From Pseudomonadota bacterium (GTDB lineage: Bacteria; Desulfobacterota; Binatia; Binatales; Binataceae), in assembly GCA_021324455.1 (NCBI GenBank), contig JAJPJA010000107.1, positions 1 through 34,857 of the forward strand: a stretch of 34,857 nt of DNA, given 5' to 3'. Shown one piece after another: positions 1 to 6,663 of this stretch (positions are counted from its first letter, which is position 1; every line of letters begins with the position of its first letter). Both the position numbers and the translations under genes were made by a program. The notes below the pieces were generated by a model that worked only from the letters and a program-made list of their open reading frames with translations, searched no databases and was not told the origin of the DNA.

Positions 1-277
1 CTTCGACGAACCTTCCGCCGGGCTCGACCCGATCAGCTCTTACCGCCTGGACCGGCTGATCATGGAATTGCGCGACAGCCTGCAGGCCACCGTGATGATC
101 GTAACCCACGAACTGCCCAGCATTTTCACTATCGCCAACAACGGCATCATGCTCGACGCCGACAGCCGCACCATGATCGCGCAGGGCGATCCGAAGGTGC
201 TGGCGGCGACGTCAAAGGATCCCAAGGTGATCGAATTTCTCAATCGCGGACAGGAGCGGCGCAACGGCCATGCGTAG
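1..277 (+). CDS. ABC transporter ATP-binding protein, MlaF-type (C-terminal fragment)
   Basis: The gene enters from the left edge and only its last 91 residues are visible, reading in frame from base 2. The fragment opens with the Walker B and D-loop segment FDEPSAGLDP, and the H-loop histidine follows in VTHELPSIFTIAN. That stretch resembles MlaF, the cytoplasmic ATPase that powers phospholipid trafficking between the inner and outer membrane. The Walker A and signature motifs lie outside the window. Its stop overlaps the start of the next gene, an MCE-domain protein, by eight bases. This coupling is typical of mla/mce operons and supports lipid transport over another ABC substrate. The permease (MlaE-like) is not seen and is expected upstream. 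The family call is firm; the exact Mla subtype is inferred from context. Confidence 0.88.
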   Translation, partial: FDEPSAGLDPISSYRLDRLIMELRDSLQATVMIVTHELPSIFTIANNGIMLDADSRTMIAQGDPKVLAATSKDPKVIEFLNRGQERRNGHA

Positions 278-1301
278 ATTCAGTCCTACCGCAATCGGCA
301 TTTTCGTCTTTGGCGGCCTGCTGATCACGATTGCGGCCCTCGGCTACGTGGCCTCGGGCCGCCTGTTCTCCCATTCCACCCGCTACGTCTGCTACTTCAC
401 CGGCAGCGTCAACGGACTTAAGGTCGGCGCGTCGGTGAAATTCAAGTGCGTGGAGCTGGGCCGCGTGGTCGCGGTGCGCCTGTCGCTGGCGCAGCCGGGC
501 GAGCAGCGCGTGCCGCCCTGGCGCATCAATCCCAACAACATCGCGCTGCCGGTGGTGATCGAGCTCGAGCAGCGCCAACTGCTGCGCAAGGGCGGATCGG
601 TGGATTTCGGCGAACGCAGGAATCTGCGCGCGGCGATCAAGGAAGGACTGCGGGCGCAGTTGTCGATGGAAAGCCTGCTCACCGGGCTGCTGTACGTCGA
701 CCTCGATTTCTACCCGGGCACTCCCTATACCCTGTACGAACCGCAGGACTCGGCAATCCCCGAGATCCCGACCCGGCCCACCGACTTTGAGTTGTTTCAG
801 AAAAAACTGATGCGCACGGTGGAGCAGATTCAAAAAATCGACATCGCGGCGCTGGTCGATTCCGCCACCCGCGCGATGAATTCGGTATCGACTCTGGCCT
901 CCAATCCCGACCTGCCCAGAGCGATTGCCGCGGTCGATAGCACGCTGACTCAGACCCAGACCACGCTGGCGCAGGCGCGCAGCGCGATCGGCGACGCTAA
1001 AGCCGCAATCGGCGACACGCGCCGTTTGCTCTCTCGCGTCGAGACCGACTTCGGTCCGATGGAAAGCAAAGTCAACCACACGCTCGATCACGTCGACCAG
1101 ACCCTGAGCACCGCCAATACGACCCTGGAGGGTTTCGGCGCGGTGATTAATCCGACCGCGCCGCCGGTGGTGGAGCTCAATCGCACGCTGGCCGAGGTGC
1201 GCGAGGCGGCGGCCAACCTCGCCGATCTCAGCCGGATGCTCAACCGCAATCCCAGCGTGCTGATCCGCGGCCGCTATATTCCCGCCGAGGATCGCAAGTG
1301 A
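270..1301 (+). CDS. MCE domain protein, MlaD-like lipid transport subunit
   Basis: 343 residues. A single N-terminal membrane anchor (about residues 7-28, rich in I, F, G and L) is followed by one MCE domain at about 38-115, starting TRYVCYFTGSVNGLKVGASV, the pattern of MlaD/PqiB/YrbD proteins. The rest, about 165-320, is predicted helical and low in complexity, with repeated T, Q, A, D and L (TLTQTQTTLAQARSAIGDAK). It may form a periplasmic helical tube or needle, as known for longer MCE proteins. MlaD of E. coli is much shorter (about 183 residues), so this is a long-tailed form. The ATG at 270 lies inside the end of the ATPase gene, and the stop overlaps the start of the lipoprotein gene by four bases (ATGA-type coupling). 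Its role is to bind lipid in the periplasm and pass it between the permease and outer-membrane partners. Confidence 0.9.
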   Translation: MRRFSPTAIGIFVFGGLLITIAALGYVASGRLFSHSTRYVCYFTGSVNGLKVGASVKFKCVELGRVVAVRLSLAQPGEQRVPPWRINPNNIALPVVIELEQRQLLRKGGSVDFGERRNLRAAIKEGLRAQLSMESLLTGLLYVDLDFYPGTPYTLYEPQDSAIPEIPTRPTDFELFQKKLMRTVEQIQKIDIAALVDSATRAMNSVSTLASNPDLPRAIAAVDSTLTQTQTTLAQARSAIGDAKAAIGDTRRLLSRVETDFGPMESKVNHTLDHVDQTLSTANTTLEGFGAVINPTAPPVVELNRTLAEVREAAANLADLSRMLNRNPSVLIRGRYIPAEDRK

Positions 1302-1963
1302 AACATCATCGGCCTCTGGCGGCCGCGGCGGCGCTTATCCTGTGCCTGTGCGGATGCCACGTACTGGAGCCGCAGCCCGACCCCACCCGTTTCTATGTGC
1401 TCACGTCGATGAGCGGTGCGCCGCAATCGATGGTGGTCAGCGCCAAATCGTCAACCACCATCGGGCTTGGCCCGATAACCTTGCCCGACTATCTCGATCA
1501 ACCCTGGATGGTCACGCGGGGCGAGGGCAGCCAGCTCTACGTGTCGGCGCAGGATCAGTGGGGCGAACCGCTGCGCAACAGCTTCAAGGACGTTCTCAAG
1601 CAGGACCTTGCGCTGGAGCTGGGCGAGGACCAGATTATCGACTATCCGTGGTACAGAACCACGGCGGTGGAATGCCAGGTCATCGTCGAGGTAATTGCGT
1701 TCGAGTTCAACACGGCGGTCAACTCGGCGCAGATTAGAGCCAACTGGTCGATCGTGAATGCCCGCACCGGCGCTATCCAGTCGCGCGGCCAGTTTGTCGC
1801 CGCGCAAAACGCCGCGCCGTCAACCGGCCTGGAACGCGCCGCCGCTCTCAGCCGCCTGGTGCAGCAACTCGCCCAGACGCTCGCGCAGCAGGTCCGCCGC
1901 ACTCCCTCGCTCGCGCAGGACAAGGACCCCACGCGGCCGCGTCAGACGGCGGCCGGCGGATGA
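1298..1963 (+). CDS. ABC-type transport auxiliary lipoprotein, PqiC-like
   Basis: 221 residues. A signal peptide with a hydrophobic Ala/Leu core ends in the lipobox LCGC, with lipidated Cys20 and His at +2, so the outer membrane is the likely location. The body fits the ABC-type transport auxiliary lipoprotein component (PqiC/YmbA-like): a FYVLTS strand near residue 32, then GLGPITLPDYLDQP at about 57-70, typical of the family. It overlaps the MCE gene by four bases and so is probably translated with it. In Pqi-type systems this lipoprotein docks the MCE tube to the outer membrane. The Pro/Arg-rich C-terminal tail after about residue 200 looks disordered. The alternative of an unrelated lipoprotein is unlikely given the gene order. 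Confidence 0.87.
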   Translation: MKHHRPLAAAAALILCLCGCHVLEPQPDPTRFYVLTSMSGAPQSMVVSAKSSTTIGLGPITLPDYLDQPWMVTRGEGSQLYVSAQDQWGEPLRNSFKDVLKQDLALELGEDQIIDYPWYRTTAVECQVIVEVIAFEFNTAVNSAQIRANWSIVNARTGAIQSRGQFVAAQNAAPSTGLERAAALSRLVQQLAQTLAQQVRRTPSLAQDKDPTRPRQTAAGG

Positions 1964-2033
1964 TGGTGCGGATGCACAAGGGCCGCTAACCTCGGTCAGG
2001 CCGGGGAATTCACCTTACAGGAGGGGTTGAGCG

Positions 2034-2582
2034 ATGGTTCATCTTCTGGCGCGCAGATGGTGGCTGGTGATGCTGCGGGGGGTGGCCGCGGTGGTGTTCG
2101 GCTTGCTCGCCATCACCCTGCCCGGAATCACCCTGGCGACATTGATAATCCTGTTCGGCGCTTATGCCTTCGCCGACGGCATTTTCGCCCTCGCACATGC
2201 GCTCGGCGGCGGCGGCGAATCCGAATCGGTGTGGCTGCTGCTGCTCGAAGGCCTGCTGGGAATCGGCGTCGGACTGATAACCTTCTTCGAGCCCGGACTG
2301 ACCGCAATCGCCCTGCTGTTTTATATTGCCGCCTGGAATCTTGCGACCGGTGTGCTCGAAATAGCCGCGGCGCTGCGCCTGCGCAAACAGATCCAGGGCG
2401 AGTTCTGGCTGCTGCTGGGGGGTCTATGCTCGCTCGTGTTCGCGGTCATCCTGCTGGTGCATCCGGGCGCCGGCGCCCTCGCTTTGATCTGGATAATCGG
2501 GATCTATGCGCTGCTGTTCGGAGTCTCGCTGCTCGCTCTGGGCATGCGTCTGCGCGGAGTAAACAAGGCGCTGCCCGCGTGA
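2034..2582 (+). CDS. HdeD family (DUF308) membrane protein
   Basis: 182 residues, nearly all hydrophobic. Six membrane segments can be picked out, roughly at residues 9-31, 34-53, 66-86, 88-107, 123-142 and 147-168. The first half and second half look like a repeated three-helix unit, as in HdeD/DUF308 proteins, and the N-terminal RRWWLVMLRGVAAVVFGLLA segment is typical of that family. HdeD of E. coli is an acid-resistance membrane protein; the molecular role of the wider family is unknown. An excellent ribosome binding site (ACAGGAGGGG) lies just upstream of the ATG. A second open frame over the same bases is Arg/Pro-rich and was judged a shadow. The gene is alone, 70 bases after the lipoprotein gene. 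Confidence 0.85.
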   Translation: MVHLLARRWWLVMLRGVAAVVFGLLAITLPGITLATLIILFGAYAFADGIFALAHALGGGGESESVWLLLLEGLLGIGVGLITFFEPGLTAIALLFYIAAWNLATGVLEIAAALRLRKQIQGEFWLLLGGLCSLVFAVILLVHPGAGALALIWIIGIYALLFGVSLLALGMRLRGVNKALPA

Positions 2583-2669
2583 TCGAACCCGAACCGGCAA
2601 CAGGCGGCTTGCCCTTCAGTAAAGATCGAGGGCGGCGGACAGTCGCCGCTGAGCCTGAGGTCTGACGGT

Positions 2670-3035
2670 TCAGGCGGCGGTGGCCGCCGGCCGATGATAA
2701 TCGCGGATCTCCTTGATCCGGCCGTCGACGATTTCCATCAGCTCGGCTCCGATTGCCTCGATCGGCTGGCCGTCGCTCGCGCGGATACCGTGGAACTTCG
2801 ATTCGGCCACGCCGCGTCCCGAGTTGCCGGCGCACATCAGCAGATCGCAGCGCCCGTCGGGTATCGCGGCGAACTCGGCCTCGTACTGGCGCCGCACCTG
2901 CTCGCGCCCCTCGCGCCGGCGTCCGTCGGCGCCGACGATTGCCGGATGTTGATGAAAACACGCCATCACCGCCTCGATGTCATGGCGGTTGAAAGCGTCG
3001 AAGTATCGCTCAATCAGTTGCTCTTCGGGAGTCAT
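2670..3035 (-). CDS. SnoaL-like / NTF2-fold protein
   Basis: 121 residues from the ATG at 3035, chosen because GGAGGAAACGCCG precedes it and the family pattern begins right there (MTPEEQLIERYFDAFNRHD). An upstream extension to 3152 is possible in frame but has no matching sequence character. The N-terminal helix followed by AVMACFHQHPAIVGADG is the usual SnoaL-like opening, in which a short helix pair precedes the cone-shaped sheet. Such proteins are small polyketide-cyclase, isomerase or dehydratase-like enzymes or ligand binders, and the substrate cannot be read from sequence. It is divergent from a second NTF2-fold gene at 3170, and the two share a 134-base intergenic region that may carry both promoters. 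Confidence 0.75.
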   Translation of the reverse strand: MTPEEQLIERYFDAFNRHDIEAVMACFHQHPAIVGADGRRREGREQVRRQYEAEFAAIPDGRCDLLMCAGNSGRGVAESKFHGIRASDGQPIEAIGAELMEIVDGRIKEIRDYHRPAATAA

Positions 3036-3169
3036 CGGCGTTTCCTCCAGAATTATGATAATGCGCCGGCTGGGGCCGAAAGCAGAAAGCGGCCCCATAC
3101 CGGTTAAGCCTTGCAGCCAGCGGCACTGGTTGGATAGAGCTGTCCCAATCAAGCATCAGGAGGTCAGCC

Positions 3170-3652
3170 ATGGACCTTGAAGCGCGCATCAAGGAGCTCG
3201 AAGCCCGATTGCAGGTGCTGGAGGACCAGGAAAAGATCCGCGAATGCCTGTCGCGTTATTCCTTCAACGCCGACCTGGGCCGCTCCGAGGAATACGTCAA
3301 CAACTACACCCCTGACGGAACCATCGACTTGAGCCCCGACATGAAATGGTCGGGCCGGGAGCAACTGATGGATTTCATCGCCAATCCCAAGGGCGGGCAC
3401 AAGGCGATCGAAGGCCGCTGCCAGCATACGTCGATGAACTATTTCATCCGCGTCAACGGCAACACCGCATGGGCCGAGGGCTACTCCGTCGTGTACCTGC
3501 AAAAGGGCGATACCTACGAGCCGTTTACCTGCGGCTTCAATCACTGGGACTTCGAGAAACGCGGCGACCGCTGGTACCTGAAATACCGCTACCGGCGCCC
3601 GGTCGGCGGCAACGAATGGGGCGGCAAGGTAATCCGCGACTACTTGAAATGA
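3170..3652 (+). CDS. SnoaL-like (nuclear transport factor 2 family) protein
   Basis: 160 residues. The ATG is preceded by ATCAGGAGGTCAGCC, a strong ribosome binding site. Residues 1-22 form a short charged coiled coil (ARIKELEARLQVLEDQEKI) ahead of the NTF2-like domain (RECLSRYSFNADLGR, then the strand-rich half with HTSMNYFIRVNGNTAWAEGY and RWYLKYRYRRPV). This layout matches SnoaL_4-type proteins found next to aromatic and steroid degradation genes, where some are hydratases or dehydratases. It differs clearly from its divergent neighbour at 2670, so the two are not a recent duplication. The substrate is unknown. Confidence 0.8.
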   Translation: MDLEARIKELEARLQVLEDQEKIRECLSRYSFNADLGRSEEYVNNYTPDGTIDLSPDMKWSGREQLMDFIANPKGGHKAIEGRCQHTSMNYFIRVNGNTAWAEGYSVVYLQKGDTYEPFTCGFNHWDFEKRGDRWYLKYRYRRPVGGNEWGGKVIRDYLK

Positions 3653-3662
3653 TCCTGCCGGC

Positions 3663-3696
3663 TCACGCGCCCTTCCCGCTCCACGGCGGGGCGTGA
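3663..3696 (+). terminator. possible stem-loop after SnoaL-like gene
   Basis: TCACGCGCCC pairs with GGGGCGTGA, with one bulged base and a loop of about 15 bases, starting 11 bases after the SnoaL-like stop. No T-run follows, so rho-independent termination is uncertain. Confidence 0.3.
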
Positions 3697-3779
3697 TAGA
3701 GCTTGAAACCGGAACGCGCAGCGGGCCTGGATTGCCCTTGCTCTTTTACTGCGTCGCCTGGGTCCGCGCAGGAGGACGT

Positions 3780-3980
3780 ATGGAAATCAAAAGCCGGCTG
3801 TTCGAAATGTGCAAGGGAGGTGAGCATTCGACCTGCGAGGGCGTCTTCGAAGTGCCGGGCTCACGGCCCCGCACTGCCGACAATCCGCGCGGCGTACTGC
3901 GCCACGAATGCTCCTGCGAATGTCACAAGGGCGCCGCTGCGGGCAAGACCAGCGATGCGGGCGCCAAGCCCGGCACCTGA
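3780..3980 (+). CDS. small Cys/His-rich protein, putative metal-binding
   Basis: 66 residues. The start at 3780 was chosen because GCAGGAGGACGT lies directly upstream, whereas a longer frame from 3693 has no such signal. The visible pattern is Cys11, His16 and Cys19, then a 22-residue spacer, then a tight cluster His42, Cys44, Cys46, Cys48 and His49 (HECSCECH). This is the layout of short, probably zinc-binding proteins seen mainly in soil bacteria, which end in a CxCxCH cluster. The tail after residue 50 is Lys/Ala/Gly-rich and probably disordered. No signal peptide or membrane segment is seen. The function is unknown. It stands alone between a SnoaL-like gene and a VOC gene. Confidence 0.62.
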   Translation: MEIKSRLFEMCKGGEHSTCEGVFEVPGSRPRTADNPRGVLRHECSCECHKGAAAGKTSDAGAKPGT

Positions 3981-4165
3981 CAAGCGCGCCGCCGCCCGGA
4001 CCTGGACTCTTCCTGCGCTCTGAAAACCCCAGTTGGTGCGGGGCGGCCGTGCTGCCTGCCGGCGACGCGGTCAAGTTACCGCCTCTTCGCGGCCGCGCGC
4101 GAACCGGTCGAGCATCGCGATTTCTTCCGCCATCCGCATCCGACCGCGCCGCGGCGGCTTAAGTG

Positions 4166-4176
4166 TTGTGTCACAA
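4166..4176. promoter_or_regulatory. small perfect palindrome upstream of VOC gene, possible operator
   Basis: TTGTG-T-CACAA is a perfect inverted repeat 72 bases before the VOC start, inside a 268-base stretch (3981-4248) in which no gene is supported. Its arms are only five bases, so chance is a real possibility. Confidence 0.2.
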
Positions 4177-4248
4177 TTCGGCCGCGGCTGCGGGGTAGAT
4201 GGGCAGGGCCGGAGAACCGTCTCCAGTTTGCGAAAGGAGCCGCACGCA

Positions 4249-4719
4249 ATGGCGAAAAGGATGTTCCTCAATCAGCTCAACACCAAAGACCCCAAGGCAT
4301 GCGTCGAGTTCTACAAGAAGCTCGGCTTCGTGGAGGATCCGGGATTCAATCAGAAGCCGGGCGCGCCGGTAAACCCGGTCGCCGGCTTCAGCGAAAAAAT
4401 GGGCGCGGACGCGCTCAACGACGCCGGCGAGTTCATCATGCTGAAACATCCCGACGACGACTACCACCTGGAGGTGGGCGTCTGGAAGGCGGGCAAGCTC
4501 GCCGATCCGGCTTATCCGGCCAGATTCAATCAGGCCGGCCTGGTGCGGATTTCGTTTTTGGTCGATGACATCGATCAGGAATTGGCCGACGTGACCGCCA
4601 GGGGCATCCCGATTCTGTATGGGCCTGAGACTTTACACCTGCAATGGGGCGTCACAAGGTTCGCATTCATCAAGGACCCCGACGGCACCTTTGTTGAGTT
4701 TCTGGAGATCAAGCGGTGA
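4249..4719 (+). CDS. VOC family protein (glyoxalase/bleomycin resistance fold)
   Basis: 156 residues from the ATG at 4249, which has AAAGGAG about eight bases upstream; a frame reaching further upstream lacks any signal. One vicinal-oxygen-chelate domain: opening strand MFLNQLNTKDPKACVEFYKK, a helix and LGFVEDPGF, then VRISFLVDDIDQELADVTAR and the closing FAFIKDPDGTFVEFLEI, where the final Glu is the usual metal-ligand position. At this length it resembles glyoxalase I-like or bleomycin-resistance-like proteins, and it lacks the two-domain form of extradiol dioxygenases. The reaction is unknown. It is a single-gene unit, convergent with the SDR gene. Confidence 0.82.
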   Translation: MAKRMFLNQLNTKDPKACVEFYKKLGFVEDPGFNQKPGAPVNPVAGFSEKMGADALNDAGEFIMLKHPDDDYHLEVGVWKAGKLADPAYPARFNQAGLVRISFLVDDIDQELADVTARGIPILYGPETLHLQWGVTRFAFIKDPDGTFVEFLEIKR

Positions 4720-4859
4720 AGACCTCTGACGCATAAGCCTCTACCAGGGGAGGAAACCGCGTATGGAATGACCGGAGATTTTTCCATCAGCCGGACCCGT
4801 TGTGACACACGGAACTGACGCATCAGGCAAGTTGGGATCGCTGCTGTAAAAGTATCCGG

Positions 4860-4887
4860 CGCCCTCACCCACGAAAGAATGAGGGCG
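4860..4887 (-). terminator. rho-independent-like terminator for the SDR gene
   Basis: CGCCCTCA pairs perfectly with TGAGGGCG around a 12-base loop. The stem overlaps the last few bases after the minus-strand SDR gene (stop at 4891). On that strand it is followed after a short gap by CTTTT. It lies between convergent genes and could also stop readthrough from the VOC gene. Confidence 0.45.
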
Positions 4888-4890
4888 GCG

Positions 4891-5652
4891 CTACACCATG
4901 GGCAAGGCGCCGCCGCGGGCGTGCAGCGTCTGGCCGGTCAGCACGTTGCTGGAATTGGTGGCGGCGAACACGATTACTTCCGCGACTTCCTCCGGATAGC
5001 AGGGGCGTCCCAGCGGCATCGACCCGCCCAGCTGCCTGAGGTCCTCTTCGGTGGGTCCCGCCTCGCGGCCCATCGCGGTATGCATCGGGCCCGGCGCCAC
5101 AATCGTAACCACGATCCCGTTTTTCGCCTCTTCAAACGCGAGCACCTTGCTGAACTGGATCACGGCGGCTTTGGCGGCGCCATACAGCGCGAGCCCGGCG
5201 TACGGAGTAATCGCGCCGCCCGACGCGGTGTTGACGATATGCCCGCTCTTTTGCGATCGCATCTGCTTGAGCACGGCCTGGCAGGTAAATGCGGTGCCGA
5301 GAAAATTGGTGCGGAAGACCTGCTCGTAAGTCTCTTCCTTGAGCTCCTCGATGCGCTCGCTGGGACAGATCGCGGCGATGTTGGCGAGCACGTCGATGCG
5401 GCCGAACTCACGGAGGACGCGCGCGACCATCGCCTCGACGTCAGTGCGCTGGCGCAGATCGGTTTTTATATAAGTTGCGCGGGTTTCTTTTTCGCGGCGA
5501 ATGGCCGCCGCGGCCTCTTCGCCCCAATCATCCCTCACGTCCACCACCGCAACGTCATAGCCCTTGGCCGCCAGACCCGTCGCGGCGCATCGCCCCAGTC
5601 CCCACGGACGCGCCGCTCCGGTGACAATCGCCACGCGCTCGCTCTTTGCCAT
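4891..5652 (-). CDS. SDR family NAD(P)-dependent oxidoreductase
   Basis: 253 residues, the usual length of a classical short-chain dehydrogenase. It has a Rossmann fold with a nucleotide-binding turn at residues 11-20 (TGAARPWGLG), Asn91 in the LANIAA motif (NAAG equivalent), and the catalytic set Ser144 (NTASGG), Tyr157 and Lys161 (YGAAK). The glycine motif has five residues between TG and GLG instead of the usual three. The ATG is preceded by CGGAGGTAAACCGCG. It would oxidise or reduce an alcohol/ketone using NAD(P); the substrate is not evident. It is divergent from the alpha/beta hydrolase and luciferase-like pair, with a shared 197-base region, so co-regulation is plausible. Confidence 0.92.
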   Translation of the reverse strand: MAKSERVAIVTGAARPWGLGRCAATGLAAKGYDVAVVDVRDDWGEEAAAAIRREKETRATYIKTDLRQRTDVEAMVARVLREFGRIDVLANIAAICPSERIEELKEETYEQVFRTNFLGTAFTCQAVLKQMRSQKSGHIVNTASGGAITPYAGLALYGAAKAAVIQFSKVLAFEEAKNGIVVTIVAPGPMHTAMGREAGPTEEDLRQLGGSMPLGRPCYPEEVAEVIVFAATNSSNVLTGQTLHARGGALPMV

Positions 5653-5849
5653 CGCGGTTTACCTCCGAGGCAGTTCTTAATCCTTAATCCCCCGGATGCC
5701 AAGCGCGGAAGGGTCCAAAGTAAACCCTGCGATGATCTGGCCGAAAGCGCAGGAGGGAAGTATAAAGATGAGGACGTCGGTTCTATTATGGTCCGCAGGC
5801 GGCGCCGCTTTGACTGGCACCGCGATCGAAAACGGAGGTCTTTCATCAG

Positions 5850-6644
5850 ATGGCAGACTGGAAAGAGGAAGTCACCCGCGTGGCGGGGACTGACCTCGCA
5901 ATTATCAAAGGCGGGCGCGGCAAGCCGTTGCTGGTGCTGCACGAGGAACTCGGGCATCCCGGATGGCTTAACTGGCACGACGCGCTGGCGCAGGAACGCA
6001 CGCTGATCATTCCGATACAGCCCGGGATGGGCAATTCGCCCCGTGTCGAACCGATCAGAAACGTCACCCAGCTGGGCCTGTTCTATTCATGGGTACTGCG
6101 CGAGATGGGTCTGGCGCCGATCGATGTGATCGGCTTTTCGATGGGTGGATGGGCGGCGGCGGAAATGGCTACCATCAACCCGGCCCAGTTCCGCCGGATG
6201 GTGCTGGTCGCGCCGATGGGTATCCGGCCCCCGGAAGGCGAGATCATGGACGTGCTGACGGTAACCATCGGCGCCCAGCTCAACGCGACCGTCTACGACC
6301 GCGACGCGACGCCCGAATTCAACAGCCTTTACGGCGGCGGCGAGCGCTCGGCCTCGCGCATGGAGGCGTTCGAGGACGCGCGCACGGAAACCGCGCGCAT
6401 CGCGTGGGAGCCAATCCTGAATAATCCGAGCCTGTCCTACTTCCTGCAGGGGGTCAAAGGGCTTCCGGTGCAGCTCATCTGGGGCGTCGAGGATCGGGTG
6501 GTACCGGCCAGCGCGGCCAGGGCCTACCAGCAGGCGCTGGCCAACACCGAGGTGCGGCTGGCGCTGTTCGACAACTGCGGCCATCGCCCGGAAATCGAGC
6601 AGCGAGACCAATTCTTGAAAACGGTGCGCGAGTTTCTCGCCTGA
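5850..6644 (+). CDS. alpha/beta hydrolase
   Basis: 264 residues. The nucleophile elbow GFSMGG places the catalytic Ser at residue 97. The acid is probably Asp215 (WGVEDRVVP) and the base His245 (NCGHRPEIE), so the triad is complete. The oxyanion-hole strand near LLVLHEELGHPGW replaces the more common HG motif with HEELG. A lid region lies between about residues 120 and 200. It is cytoplasmic, with no signal peptide. CGGAGG precedes the ATG at suitable spacing. The next gene, a luciferase-like oxidoreductase, starts 19 bases after the stop, so the two are probably one operon. A Baeyer-Villiger-type or other flavin oxygenation followed by ester or C-C hydrolysis is a reasonable inference but cannot be proven here. 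Confidence 0.9.
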   Translation: MADWKEEVTRVAGTDLAIIKGGRGKPLLVLHEELGHPGWLNWHDALAQERTLIIPIQPGMGNSPRVEPIRNVTQLGLFYSWVLREMGLAPIDVIGFSMGGWAAAEMATINPAQFRRMVLVAPMGIRPPEGEIMDVLTVTIGAQLNATVYDRDATPEFNSLYGGGERSASRMEAFEDARTETARIAWEPILNNPSLSYFLQGVKGLPVQLIWGVEDRVVPASAARAYQQALANTEVRLALFDNCGHRPEIEQRDQFLKTVREFLA

Positions 6645-6663
6645 CGCCGAAAAGGAGACCGCC

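Noticed and set aside
2027..2665. 212-codon frame overlapping the HdeD-like gene
   Set aside because: It is Arg/Pro-rich and shares the ribosome binding site region, while the other frame has six clear membrane helices.
4249..4719. VOC gene as a ring-cleaving extradiol dioxygenase for the catabolic block
   Set aside because: It has only one VOC domain and lacks the two-domain length and His/His/Glu layout of extradiol enzymes.
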